From Streptomyces sp. TLI_053 (lineage in GTDB: Bacteria > Actinomycetota > Actinomycetes > Streptomycetales > Streptomycetaceae), in NCBI RefSeq assembly GCF_900105395.1, contig NZ_LT629775.1, positions 1,240,001-1,304,000 on the forward strand: DNA of 64,000 nt. Reading direction: 5' to 3'. Under the pieces are notes generated by a model. The model was not told the origin of the DNA. It saw only the letters and a list, made by a program, of their open reading frames with translations, and did no database searches. Positions within the stretch are counted from its first letter, which is position 1, and every line of letters starts with the position of its first letter. The position numbers were made by a program, and so were the translations under genes. This document shows, piece by piece, positions 24,302 through 32,069 of the stretch.

Positions 24302-25135
24302 TCAGCGGACCGGCGCAGGCGCGTCGCTCCCGCGCGCACTGCCGCCACGCGCGCCCCCGGCCCGGCCGTCCGCCCCGCGTCCTCCGGTGCCCGCCCCCGG
24401 GCCCTCGCCGCCCGCCCCGGAGCCTCCGTCTGCCCCGCCCGAGCCCGAGCCCCCGTCCGCACCGCCCGGGGAGTCGTCCTCCGGGCCCAGGCCGCCGAAG
24501 CTGTCGGCGCTCAGCCGGTCGGTCACCGACACCACGCCGTCCACCGAGCGGCAGAGGTTCAGCACGATCGGCACCAGGTGCGGCTCCGGCACCGTGCCAC
24601 TGAGCACCACCCGGCCCTGCTCGACCTCCACCCCGACCAGGGCCGGGCTCACGCCCTCGACCCGGCCGAGCACCTCCTCGACGATCTCCCGGCGGATCAC
24701 CCGGTCCTCGCGGAGGAACACCCGGAGCAGGTCGCCCCGGCTGACCATGGCGAAGACCCGGCCGTCCTCGTCCAGCACCGGCAGCCGCTTCACACCGTGC
24801 CGGCCCATCAACCGGGCCGCCGCGACAACGCTGGTCGACGGGGTGATGCAGACCACCGGTCCGCTCATCAGATCGGCGGCGGTGACACTGCCGTCCGGAC
24901 CGGGCCTGGCGGCGCCGGGCGGTGGCATCAGACTGCCCTGGTCCTCCTGGGCCGCCAGGGTGAGCAGCAGGTCCGCCTCCGAGACGATCCCGAGCGGCCG
25001 GCCGTCGTCGTCCACCACCGGCACACCGGTGATGTCGTACTCGGCCAGTAGCGCGACGATCTCCCGGAATCCGGTCTCGGGCATCACCCGGACCACGGGG
25101 CTGGTCATCACTGATTCGACGCTGGCATGCCGCAC
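24302..25135 (-). CDS. CBS-pair and BON domain protein
   Basis: The 277-residue protein has two CBS domains (VESVMTSPVVRVMPET... and TAADLMSGPVVCITPS..., roughly residues 5-140) and a BON domain (IVEEVLGRVEGVSPALVGVEVEQGRV begins it, about 150-215). The last 60 residues are a Gly/Ser/Ala tail. CBS pairs bind adenine nucleotides and BON domains associate with membranes or polymers. In actinomycetes such proteins are often linked with hypoxia or stress responses. It is divergent from the NAD(P)-binding gene at 25461 across 325 bases that hold only possible regulatory sequence. Confidence 0.88.
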   Translation of the reverse strand: MRHASVESVMTSPVVRVMPETGFREIVALLAEYDITGVPVVDDDGRPLGIVSEADLLLTLAAQEDQGSLMPPPGAARPGPDGSVTAADLMSGPVVCITPSTSVVAAARLMGRHGVKRLPVLDEDGRVFAMVSRGDLLRVFLREDRVIRREIVEEVLGRVEGVSPALVGVEVEQGRVVLSGTVPEPHLVPIVLNLCRSVDGVVSVTDRLSADSFGGLGPEDDSPGGADGGSGSGGADGGSGAGGEGPGAGTGGRGADGRAGGARGGSARGSDAPAPVR

Positions 25136-25460
25136 GCCGGTTCACCTCGTCCGCGAGCACCGTCCGGCCGGACCTTCTGTCGTCCGGTCGGCTGTACGAG
25201 GAGCATCTCCCCCGACCGGCCGATCCGCCAGGGGCCAAGGGGCTGAATCGCGGGGACCAACGGCCTCTGGCCCCGAACACCGCGTTTACCGGCCCCGGCA
25301 CCGCACTGCCCGGTGCCCGGCCCGGCGCCCGCGACCGTCCCGGTGGGCCGAACGGGCCGGACCGGCCGAACGGGGGTGCTCGGGACCCCGGCGGCGCGGG
25401 TACGCCTTCCGGCCGGACCGCCGACGGGCGACCGCCCACCACCGCCCCCGGGGAGGCACC

Positions 25461-27140
25461 GTGACCGAACCCTCCAGCTCCGACGACCGGCACGACGCCG
25501 GGAACGACGCCCGGCACGACGCCCACCAGCACGCCGATCCGCAGCACACCGACCCCCACGCCGACGCCCACGACGACCGGCACGACCACCGGCACGACGC
25601 CCGGAACGGAGACCGTCCCCCCGGCGGACCGCTGCGCTGCCTGGTCACCGGCGCCACCGGCTACATCGGCGGACGACTGGTACCGGTCCTGCTCGACGCC
25701 GGCCACAGCGTGCGCTGCCTGGTCCGCGCGCCCGACCGGCTGCGGGACCACCCCTGGCGGAGCCGGGTCGAGGTGGTCACCGGGGACGTCACCCGCCCCG
25801 AGAGCCTCCCCGACGCCTTCACCGACGTCGACGTCGCCTACTACCTGGTGCACTCGCTCGGCACCGGCCCCGGCTTCGAGGCCACCGACCGGGCCGCCGC
25901 CGAGGCCTTCGGGCGGGCGGCGGCCTCGGCCGGGGTGCGCCGGATCGTCTACCTCGGTGGCCTCGTCCCCGCCGGAGTCCCGGCCGGGCGGCTCTCGCCG
26001 CACCTGCGCTCGCGGGTCGAGGTCGGCCGGGTGCTGCGGGCGAGCGGCGTGCCGACCGCGGAGCTGCGGGCCGCAGTGATCATCGGCTCCGGCTCGGCCT
26101 CCTTCGAGATGCTGCGCCACCTCACCGAACGGCTCCCGGTGATGGTGACCCCGCGCTGGGTGGACACCCGGATCCAGCCGATCGCCGTCCGCGACGTCCT
26201 GCGGCTGCTGGTCGGGGCCGCGACGCTGCCGCCGGAGCTCGACCGCGCCTTCGACATCGGCGGCCCCGAGGTGCTGACCTACCGCCGGATGATGGAGCGG
26301 TACGCGGCGGTGGCCGGACTGCCGCGCCGGGTGATCCTCGCCGTACCGGTCCTCACCCCCCGGCTCTCCAGCCTCTGGGTCGGCCTGGTCACGCCGGTGC
26401 CCGGGTCGATCGCCCGGCCGCTGGTGGAGTCGTTGCGGTACGAGGTGGTCCGCACCGAGCACGACCTCGACCGCCTGCTGCCCGAGCCGCCGGGCGGCGC
26501 CGTCGGCTTCGACGAGGCCGTCCGGCTGGCGCTGCGGCGGATCAGGGACGCGGAGGTCGCCACCCGGTGGTCCTCCGCCTCGCTGCCCGGCACCCCCAGC
26601 GACCCGCTGCCCACCGACCCGGACTGGGCCGGCGGCAGCCTCTACCAGGACGTCAGGGAGCTCCGGGTGGACGTCGACCCGGCCGCGCTGTGGCGGGTGG
26701 TGGAGGCGATCGGCGGCGACAACGGCTGGTACTCCTTCCCGCTCGGCTGGGCGGTGCGCGGGTGGGTGGACCGGCTGCTCGGCGGGGTCGGCCTGCGGCG
26801 CGGGCGGCGGGACCCGGCGCGGCTGCGGGTCGGCGACTCGCTCGACTTCTGGCGGGTGGAGGAACTCGTACCCGGTCGGCTGCTGCGGCTGCGCGCCGAG
26901 ATGCGGTTGCCCGGGCCGGCCTGGCTGGAGCTGACCGTCGCACCGGACGGCGCCGGTGGCGCCCGGTACCGGCAGCGGGCGCTGTTCCACCCGCGCGGGC
27001 TGGCCGGGCACGCCTACTGGTGGTCGGTGGCGCCCTTCCACGCCGCGGTGTTCGGCGGGATGGCCCGCCGGATCACCGAGGAGGCCGCGCGCGACGACGG
27101 GGCGGGTGCCGGAGCAGGTCCCGGGCGCGGCGCCCCCTGA
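25461..27140 (+). CDS. NAD(P)-binding SDR-like protein with DUF2867 C-terminal domain
   Basis: The 559-residue protein begins with a histidine/aspartate-rich tract (HDAGNDARHDAHQHADPQH and similar, residues 10-50) that may bind metal. A Rossmann domain follows (LVTGATGYIGGRLVPVLLDAG near 60-80, then YYLVHSL and YLGGLVP). The last 200 residues, with DNGWYSFPLGWAVRGWVD and HPRGLAGHAYWW, match the DUF2867 domain. Family members are putative oxidoreductases of unknown substrate. The GTG at 25461 is preceded by GGGGAGG at four bases, which decides the start. Confidence 0.83.
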   Translation: MTEPSSSDDRHDAGNDARHDAHQHADPQHTDPHADAHDDRHDHRHDARNGDRPPGGPLRCLVTGATGYIGGRLVPVLLDAGHSVRCLVRAPDRLRDHPWRSRVEVVTGDVTRPESLPDAFTDVDVAYYLVHSLGTGPGFEATDRAAAEAFGRAAASAGVRRIVYLGGLVPAGVPAGRLSPHLRSRVEVGRVLRASGVPTAELRAAVIIGSGSASFEMLRHLTERLPVMVTPRWVDTRIQPIAVRDVLRLLVGAATLPPELDRAFDIGGPEVLTYRRMMERYAAVAGLPRRVILAVPVLTPRLSSLWVGLVTPVPGSIARPLVESLRYEVVRTEHDLDRLLPEPPGGAVGFDEAVRLALRRIRDAEVATRWSSASLPGTPSDPLPTDPDWAGGSLYQDVRELRVDVDPAALWRVVEAIGGDNGWYSFPLGWAVRGWVDRLLGGVGLRRGRRDPARLRVGDSLDFWRVEELVPGRLLRLRAEMRLPGPAWLELTVAPDGAGGARYRQRALFHPRGLAGHAYWWSVAPFHAAVFGGMARRITEEAARDDGAGAGAGPGRGAP

Positions 27141-27158
27141 GCGACCGGCGGCCGACCG

Positions 27159-27677
27159 TCAGCGGTCCCGGCGCAGATCGGCCAGTTCCCCGGTGATCCG
27201 GCCGAGGAAGCGCGCCACCGCGGCGAGTTCCGCCGGGGTGAACTCGGCACGCACCGTCTCGGTCCGCCGGGCCACCGGCGCGAACCACTCCGCCGCCATC
27301 CGGCCGGCGCCCGGCAGGTACTGCACCAGGACCAGGCGCCGGTCGGCGGCGTCCCGGCCACGACGGATGTGCCCGGCCCGCTCCAGCCGGTCCAGCACCG
27401 CGGTGACGGCTCCCGAGGAGAGTCCCAGTTCCTCGCCCAGCCGCCCGGGAGTGATCCCGCCGCCGTCGGACCGGCCCGGCTCCGGGCCGGTGCGCATGAT
27501 CGCGAGCAGCGCCTGGACGTCCGTCGTGTGCAGGCCGCTGGCGCCGGCGAAGCCGTGGCCGAGCAGGTGCATCTCGGAGGCGAGGTCCTGGAGCAGCCGG
27601 CCGAGCGCGGGCCCGTCGGGCGGGACCTGCGCCGGGCCGTGCTCCTGCTGCTCCTGCTGCTCCCCCTGCTCGGACAA
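27159..27677 (-). CDS. MarR-family regulator
   Basis: The 172-residue protein is a winged-helix MarR regulator: LHTTDVQALLAIM, then TPGRLGEELGLSSGAVTAVLDRLERAGHI, and the wing RGRDAADRRLV. The first 15 residues are Gln/Glu-rich. It starts at TTG 27675-27677 with GGAG eight bases upstream. It lies 82 bases downstream of the MMPL exporter gene on the same strand and is likely its repressor in the same transcript. A palindrome near the MMPL start is a candidate operator. Confidence 0.85.
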   Translation of the reverse strand: MSEQGEQQEQQEHGPAQVPPDGPALGRLLQDLASEMHLLGHGFAGASGLHTTDVQALLAIMRTGPEPGRSDGGGITPGRLGEELGLSSGAVTAVLDRLERAGHIRRGRDAADRRLVLVQYLPGAGRMAAEWFAPVARRTETVRAEFTPAELAAVARFLGRITGELADLRRDR

Positions 27678-27759
27678 GGCGTGTTCTCCGGTCGCGTACG
27701 GCGTCGATCCAACCCGTTCAGCCTAACGGCGCCACGCCGCCGCGCCGCCGCCCCGCGGA

Positions 27760-29985
27760 TCACCCCCCGGAGCCCGGCCCGGCCTCCGCCGGTGCCGAGG
27801 CGGACGCCGGCACCGCCCGCCGGGCATCGCGGCCGGCCCGCGCGGGCCACCAGACCCGGTCACCGAGGTCCCGCACCAGCGCGGGCACCAGCAGCGAACG
27901 GACCAGCAGGGTGTCCAGCAGCACCCCGAACGCCACGATGAAGGCGATCTGGGCGAGGAACGCGAGCGGGATCACCCCGAGCGCGGCGAAGGTCGCGGCC
28001 AGCACCACACCCGCCGAAGTGATCACCCCGCCGGTGGCGGTGAGCCCGCGCAGCACCCCCTCACGGGTCCCGACGCGCAACGACTCCTCCCGGACCCTGG
28101 TCATCAGGAAGATGTTGTAGTCCACCCCGAGCGCCACCAGGAACACGTACCCGTACAGCGGCACCGAGGGGTCCACCGCGGAGAACCCGAACACGTGCGG
28201 GAACACCACCGCGCTGACCCCGAGCGTCGCGAGGTAGGAGAGCGCGACGGTGGCGGCCAGCAGTACCGGTGCCACCAGGGAGCGCAGCAGCAGGACGAGC
28301 ACGGCCAGCACGCAGAGCAGCACCACCGGGGTGATCAGGCGCCGGTCGTGGGCGGCCGTGGTCCGGGTGTCCTCCTGCTGGGCGGTGTAGCCGCCGACCA
28401 GTGCCCGCGCGTCGGGCACGGCGTGCACCGCGTCCCGCAGCCGGTGGACGGTGGCGATGGCCGCATCGCTGTCGGCCGGGTCGGTGAGCGTGGCCTCCAG
28501 CCGGACCCGGCCGTCCACGACCAGCGGTGCGGCACCCGGCGCGGCGGCCGACGCGGCACCCGGCGCTCCGGCGGTGGTGGCCCGGACGGCGGCGACCCCC
28601 GGCACGGCGGCGGCCGCCTCGGTGACGGGCGCGGCGCGGTCCGCGGCGGCGATGATCACGGCCGGGTTGCCGCTGCCGCCGGGGAAGTGCGCGGAGAGCA
28701 GTCGCTGCCCGGCCGCCGACGGCTGGGCCTTCACGAAGAGTTCGCTCTGCGGGACACCGCCGGCGTCCAGGGTCGGGGCGAGGGCGGCGAGCGCCGCCAG
28801 GACCACCAGGCTGCCCGCCCACAGGGCACGCGGGCGGCGGGCGACGAGCTCCGCCACCCGGGCCCAGACGGCGTGCACCGGGGCCCGCCCGTCGGCCGGG
28901 GGCCGGGCCGGCCAGTAGGCGGCCCGGCCGGCCAGCACCAGTGCGGCGGGCAGGAAGGTGAGCGCGGAGAGCACGGCGCAGCCGATCCCGATCGCGCCGA
29001 CCGGGCCGAGGGCGCGGTTGTTGGTGAGGTCGGAGAGCAGCAGGACGAGCAGACCGAGGGCGACGGTGGCTCCGGAGGCGGCGATCGGTTCGAGGGACTG
29101 CCGCCAGGCGGTGCGCATCGCGGCGAACCGGTCGCCGTGCAGGTGGAGCTCTTCGCGGAAGCGGGCGGAGAGCAGCAGGCCGTAGTCGGTGGCGGCGCCG
29201 ATGACGAGAATCGACAGCAGTCCCTGGACCTGGCCGTCCACGGTGACCAGGCCGTGGTCGGCGAGCAGGTAGACCAGGGCGCAGGCGACGCCGAGGGCGA
29301 AGACCGCGCCGAGGATCACCAGCAGTGGCAGCAGGACGGCGCGGTAGACGGCGAGCAGGATGAGCAGGACGACGCCTAGGGCGACGCCGAGCAGCAGGCC
29401 GTCGATGCCGGCGAACGCGCCGCCGAGGTCGGCGGCGATCGCGGCGGGTCCGGCCAGGCCGACGGTGGTGCCGGGGACCCGCTCGGCGAGTTCGCGGACG
29501 GCGCGCACGGTATCGCCGGTCTCCCGGCCGAGGTCGGCGCGCAGCTGGACGACGCCCTGGAGTGCCTGGCCGTCGGCCGCCGGCAGTACGGGCGAGACCC
29601 GTCCGGTGGCGCCGGGCAGGGCGGCGGCGGCCCGCAGGGCCTGTTCGGCGGCGGCACGCCCGGTCCCGTCGACGGGGCCGCCGCGGCTCTCCCAGACGAC
29701 GATCACGGGCACGGCGTTGTCGGTCCGGAAGTCGGCGCCGAGCCGGGCGGCCTCGGTGGACTCGGCACTGCGGGGCAGGAAGGCGGCCCGGTCGTTGGTC
29801 GCGACCTCGCCGAGCCGGCCGGCGTAGGAGCCGAAGGCCCCGCCGAGGCCGAGCCAGACGATCAGCAGGGCCAGCGGGACGAGCAGCCGGGCGCGGCGAC
29901 GACGGGCGGACGCGCCGGGCGGGGGTACCGGGACGGGCGGGACCGGGGCGGGCGGTGCGGCGGCGTTCGGACGGTCAGCGGGCAT
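27760..29985 (-). CDS. MMPL-family RND exporter
   Basis: The 741-residue protein has the two-fold MMPL layout. An N-terminal membrane helix is followed by a large extracytoplasmic domain, a five-helix bundle with VIGAATDYGLLLSARFREE near residue 265, and a second copy with FLVALGVDYNIFLMTRVREE near 625. The two GxDY-type motifs are the proton-relay signature of the family. It should export a lipid or hydrophobic compound across the membrane, driven by protons. The MarR gene follows in the same direction, so the pair is probably an inducible efflux system. The N-terminal 30 residues are proline-rich. Confidence 0.9.
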   Translation of the reverse strand: MPADRPNAAAPPAPVPPVPVPPPGASARRRRARLLVPLALLIVWLGLGGAFGSYAGRLGEVATNDRAAFLPRSAESTEAARLGADFRTDNAVPVIVVWESRGGPVDGTGRAAAEQALRAAAALPGATGRVSPVLPAADGQALQGVVQLRADLGRETGDTVRAVRELAERVPGTTVGLAGPAAIAADLGGAFAGIDGLLLGVALGVVLLILLAVYRAVLLPLLVILGAVFALGVACALVYLLADHGLVTVDGQVQGLLSILVIGAATDYGLLLSARFREELHLHGDRFAAMRTAWRQSLEPIAASGATVALGLLVLLLSDLTNNRALGPVGAIGIGCAVLSALTFLPAALVLAGRAAYWPARPPADGRAPVHAVWARVAELVARRPRALWAGSLVVLAALAALAPTLDAGGVPQSELFVKAQPSAAGQRLLSAHFPGGSGNPAVIIAAADRAAPVTEAAAAVPGVAAVRATTAGAPGAASAAAPGAAPLVVDGRVRLEATLTDPADSDAAIATVHRLRDAVHAVPDARALVGGYTAQQEDTRTTAAHDRRLITPVVLLCVLAVLVLLLRSLVAPVLLAATVALSYLATLGVSAVVFPHVFGFSAVDPSVPLYGYVFLVALGVDYNIFLMTRVREESLRVGTREGVLRGLTATGGVITSAGVVLAATFAALGVIPLAFLAQIAFIVAFGVLLDTLLVRSLLVPALVRDLGDRVWWPARAGRDARRAVPASASAPAEAGPGSGG

Positions 29986-30035
29986 GGCGGGGCGCCCTCC
30001 GGGCAGGGGCAGGTGGCGGACAGCCCGGATCCTAT

Positions 30036-30052
30036 CTCTCGATGCTCAAGAG
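30036..30052. promoter_or_regulatory. Candidate MarR operator upstream of the MMPL gene
   Basis: CTCTCGA-TGC-TCAAGAG is an inverted repeat with one mismatch, 51 bases upstream of the MMPL start. Its size and symmetry fit a MarR-dimer site. No other regulator lies close by. Confidence 0.4.
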
Positions 30053-30225
30053 ACTTGACGGGCGGAGAGGTTTCTCGGTCGCGCCAGCAGTCGGGCCACC
30101 TGGAGGGCGCGCCGGCCGGCCTGGACCAACGGGCCCCGCCTGGACGGTCGGGCCCGACCTGGACGAACGGGCCCGACCTGGACGAACCCGACCGGCAGAA
30201 CCGGCCCGCCCGGCCCCGGGCGCGC

Positions 30226-30260
30226 CGACGGCCCACCAGTACGCGACCGGTGGGCCGTCG
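30226..30260 (-). terminator. Hairpin terminator after the small secreted protein genes
   Basis: A perfect 12-base stem (CGACGGCCCACC at 30226-30237 with 30249-30260) lies 34 bases after the stop of the first small secreted protein. The rest of the gap 30053-30225 holds a short tandem tract of GGGCCCGACCTGGACGAA-like units and no gene. Confidence 0.7.
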
Positions 30261-30293
30261 ACGGGACGCCCGCAGGGAGCCGGCAGGGGCGGG

Positions 30294-30659
30294 TCAGGAA
30301 ACGCGCTTGATCTGCCAGGCGTTGTTGTTGAGGCTCGGCACGGCGGAGTAGCGGCAGTTGCTGTTGTAGAACGCGGAGAGCTGCACCCAGCCGGTCGGCT
30401 GGTAGGTGGAGGCGCAGACCGTGAGCGTGGTGCCGATCGGCAGGCCGGTGAGCTGCTTGATCTGCTTCTTGTTGGGGTTGAAGGTCGAGCTGCAGCTCAG
30501 GTCGTTCCACCACTGGACGTCGACCCAGCCGGTCGGGGTGAGCTGGCTGCTGCAGACGTTCAGGGTGTCGCCGGGGGCGGCGTGCGCACTGGTGGTGGTC
30601 ATGGCGAGCGCGGCGGCGGCACAGCCGGCGGCCACGGCGAAGGCGCGAAATCGGGACAC
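30294..30659 (-). CDS. Small secreted two-repeat protein, copy 1 of 3
   Basis: The 121-residue protein has a signal peptide (FRAFAVAAGCAAAALAMTTT, cleavage likely after AHA). The mature part of about 92 residues consists of two similar halves, each with the pattern V-C-x-S-x4-P-T-G-W-V and ending N-x-x-C. The four cysteines probably form disulfides, one per half. Function is unknown; a small binding or inhibitor protein is possible. GTG at 30657-30659 is preceded by GGAGAGGAG. Its upstream sequence matches those of copies 2 and 3. Confidence 0.78.
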   Translation of the reverse strand: MSRFRAFAVAAGCAAAALAMTTTSAHAAPGDTLNVCSSQLTPTGWVDVQWWNDLSCSSTFNPNKKQIKQLTGLPIGTTLTVCASTYQPTGWVQLSAFYNSNCRYSAVPSLNNNAWQIKRVS

Positions 30660-30703
30660 GGTGCGGCTCCTCTCCACGGCGCGGGCACTCCGCGCCGAGG
30701 AAT

Positions 30704-30747
30704 CATTCCTATCGGTGGGACCATTGGCACGGACAGTGACTTTCCGG
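30704..30747 (-). promoter_or_regulatory. Shared upstream block of the secreted family, copy 1
   Basis: On the minus strand CCGGAAAG, then CTGTCCG, then 18 bases later TAGGAATG repeat almost exactly before all three paralogues, about 45 bases upstream of each start. The spacing (CTGTCC to TAGGAA, 18-19 bases) suits a -35/-10 pair of an alternative sigma factor. Confidence 0.5.
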
Positions 30748-30833
30748 TCCGGGAGGCCGGGGCCCGCGACGGGTTCGCGACGGTTGACAGTGCGCCGACG
30801 CACGTGTTCGCGGCATATGCGCCCGCGCGGGCG

Positions 30834-31199
30834 TCAGGCGACGCGCTTGATCTGCCAGGAGTTGTTGTTGAAGCTCGGCGAGACCGAGTAGCGGCAACTG
30901 CTGTTGTAGAACTCCGAGAGCTGCACCCAGCCGGACGGCGGGAGCGTCGAGGCGCAGACCGTCAGGGTGGTGCCGATCGGAAGGCCGTCCGCCTGCTGGA
31001 TCTTCTTCGCGTTCGGGTTGAAGCCGGATCCGCAGGCGTACTCGTTCCACCACTGGATGTCGACCCAGCCGCTCGGGGTGAGCTGGCTGCCGCAGACGTT
31101 CTGGGTGTCGCCGGGGGCGGCGTGCGCGGTGGTGGCGGTCAGGGTGAGCGCGGCGGCGGCACAGCCGAGACCCAGGGCGGCGGCACGGAAGCGGGACAC
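30834..31199 (-). CDS. Small secreted two-repeat protein, copy 2 of 3
   Basis: A 121-residue paralogue of the neighbour at 30294, with the same length, signal peptide type (cleavage after AHA) and two-half architecture: VCGSQLTPSGWVDIQWWNEYAC and then VCASTLPPSGWVQLSEF ending with CRYS. Differences lie mostly in the loops and near the end (SVSPSFNNNSWQIKRVA). It also starts with GTG behind GGAGAGGAG. It probably has its own promoter (see the block at 31242-31284). Confidence 0.78.
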   Translation of the reverse strand: MSRFRAAALGLGCAAAALTLTATTAHAAPGDTQNVCGSQLTPSGWVDIQWWNEYACGSGFNPNAKKIQQADGLPIGTTLTVCASTLPPSGWVQLSEFYNSSCRYSVSPSFNNNSWQIKRVA

Positions 31200-31241
31200 G
31201 GGTGACTCCTCTCCACGGCGCGGGCGTTCCGCGTCGGACAC

Positions 31242-31284
31242 CCATTCGTACCGGCGGAACGACGTTGCGGACAGCGCCTTTCCG
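31242..31284 (-). promoter_or_regulatory. Shared upstream block of the secreted family, copy 2
   Basis: Minus-strand CCGGAAAG, CTGTCCG and, after 18 bases, TACGAATG match the blocks before copies 1 and 3. The second G of the presumed -10 is changed to C. Confidence 0.5.
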
Positions 31285-31367
31285 GCCGGTCCGGCCGGGC
31301 GCGCGGAGCCCACCCGCATCCCGCCGAAGCGGTAGGACGGGTGGGCCGGAGAGGTCTTGACGGTACG

Positions 31368-31745
31368 TCAGGAGACGCGGGTGATCCGCCAGGAGTTGTG
31401 GTTCAGACTCGGCACCGCCGAGTAGCGGCAGCTCTGGCTGTAGAACTCGGAGACCTGCGTCCAACCGGCCGGCGGCCACGCCGAGGCGCAGACGTTGAGG
31501 CTGGTGCCGATGGGCAGACCGGCGACCTGCTCCATCGTCTTGCGGTTCGGGGTGAAGGTGCCGCCGCCGCAGCTGTAGTCGTTGGCCCAGGCGATGTCGA
31601 CCCAGCCGCTGGGGGTGTACTGGTTGGCGCAGATGGACACGATGTCGCCCGGGGCGGCGACGGCGGTGCCGGCGGTGGTCGCGGCCAGGGTCAGGGCGGC
31701 GGCGGTACAGCCGACGGCCATGGCGGCGGTGCGGAGACGGGACAC
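31368..31745 (-). CDS. Small secreted two-repeat protein, copy 3 of 3
   Basis: The most divergent paralogue, 125 residues, with a longer signal peptide (cleavage likely after AVA) and the same two halves: ICANQYTPSGWVDIAWANDYSC, then VCASAWPPAGWTQVSEFYSQSC. The residues between the halves contain TFTPNRKTMEQVAGLPIG, and LPIGT is shared by all three. The Gly-Gly-Gly insertion after the second cysteine is unique. GTG at 31743-31745 follows GAGAGGAG. The three copies presumably arose by tandem duplication that included the promoter. Confidence 0.78.
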   Translation of the reverse strand: MSRLRTAAMAVGCTAAALTLAATTAGTAVAAPGDIVSICANQYTPSGWVDIAWANDYSCGGGTFTPNRKTMEQVAGLPIGTSLNVCASAWPPAGWTQVSEFYSQSCRYSAVPSLNHNSWRITRVS

Positions 31746-31787
31746 GGAGCGGCTCCTCTCACGGCACGGACGTTCCGCGCCGGGCCC

Positions 31788-31831
31788 CATTCCTACCGGC
31801 GCGCCGGGGCGCGCGAACAGGCGCTTTCCGG
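31788..31831 (-). promoter_or_regulatory. Shared upstream block of the secreted family, copy 3
   Basis: Minus-strand CCGGAAAG, CTGTTCG and, after 19 bases, TAGGAATG match the blocks before copies 1 and 2. Further upstream, GTTGACAGT-CG-CG-CGCAC near 31867 repeats a segment found near 30782. Confidence 0.5.
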
Positions 31832-31937
31832 TCCGGTGCGCCGGGGTGCGCGTCGCGTTCGCGCCTGTTGACAGTCCGTCGGCGCACTTCCCGGCAGCGC
31901 GAACGGCCCGTCCCGACCCCGTGGTTCGGGGCCGGGA

Positions 31938-32030
31938 CGGGCTGCGACGGGCTGCGACGGGCCAGGTTGCGCCGGGCTGCGACGGGCCAGGTTGCGCCGG
32001 GCTGCGACGGGCCGGGCTGCGACGCGCCGG
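31938..32030. repeat. Tandem GGGCTGCGACGGGCC(AGGTTGCGCC) repeats
   Basis: Between the phospholipase stop and the third secreted gene (31746-32069) the DNA repeats a unit built on GGGCTGCGACGG about five times, two of them in the longer form ending AGGTTGCGCC. No gene is supported in this gap. It may work as a transcription barrier or be a simple expansion. Confidence 0.6.
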
Positions 32031-32069
32031 GCGGGCCGCCGGCAAGGCAGCGGCGGGGCCGCGCGGACG

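Noticed and set aside
25136..25460. DevR/OsdR-like box (GGGGACCAACGGCCTC) upstream of the CBS-BON gene
   Set aside because: The symmetry is weak (about four of seven positions) and I could not confirm it against a consensus. CBS-BON genes are often hypoxia-linked, so it may merit a motif scan, but it is not claimed here.
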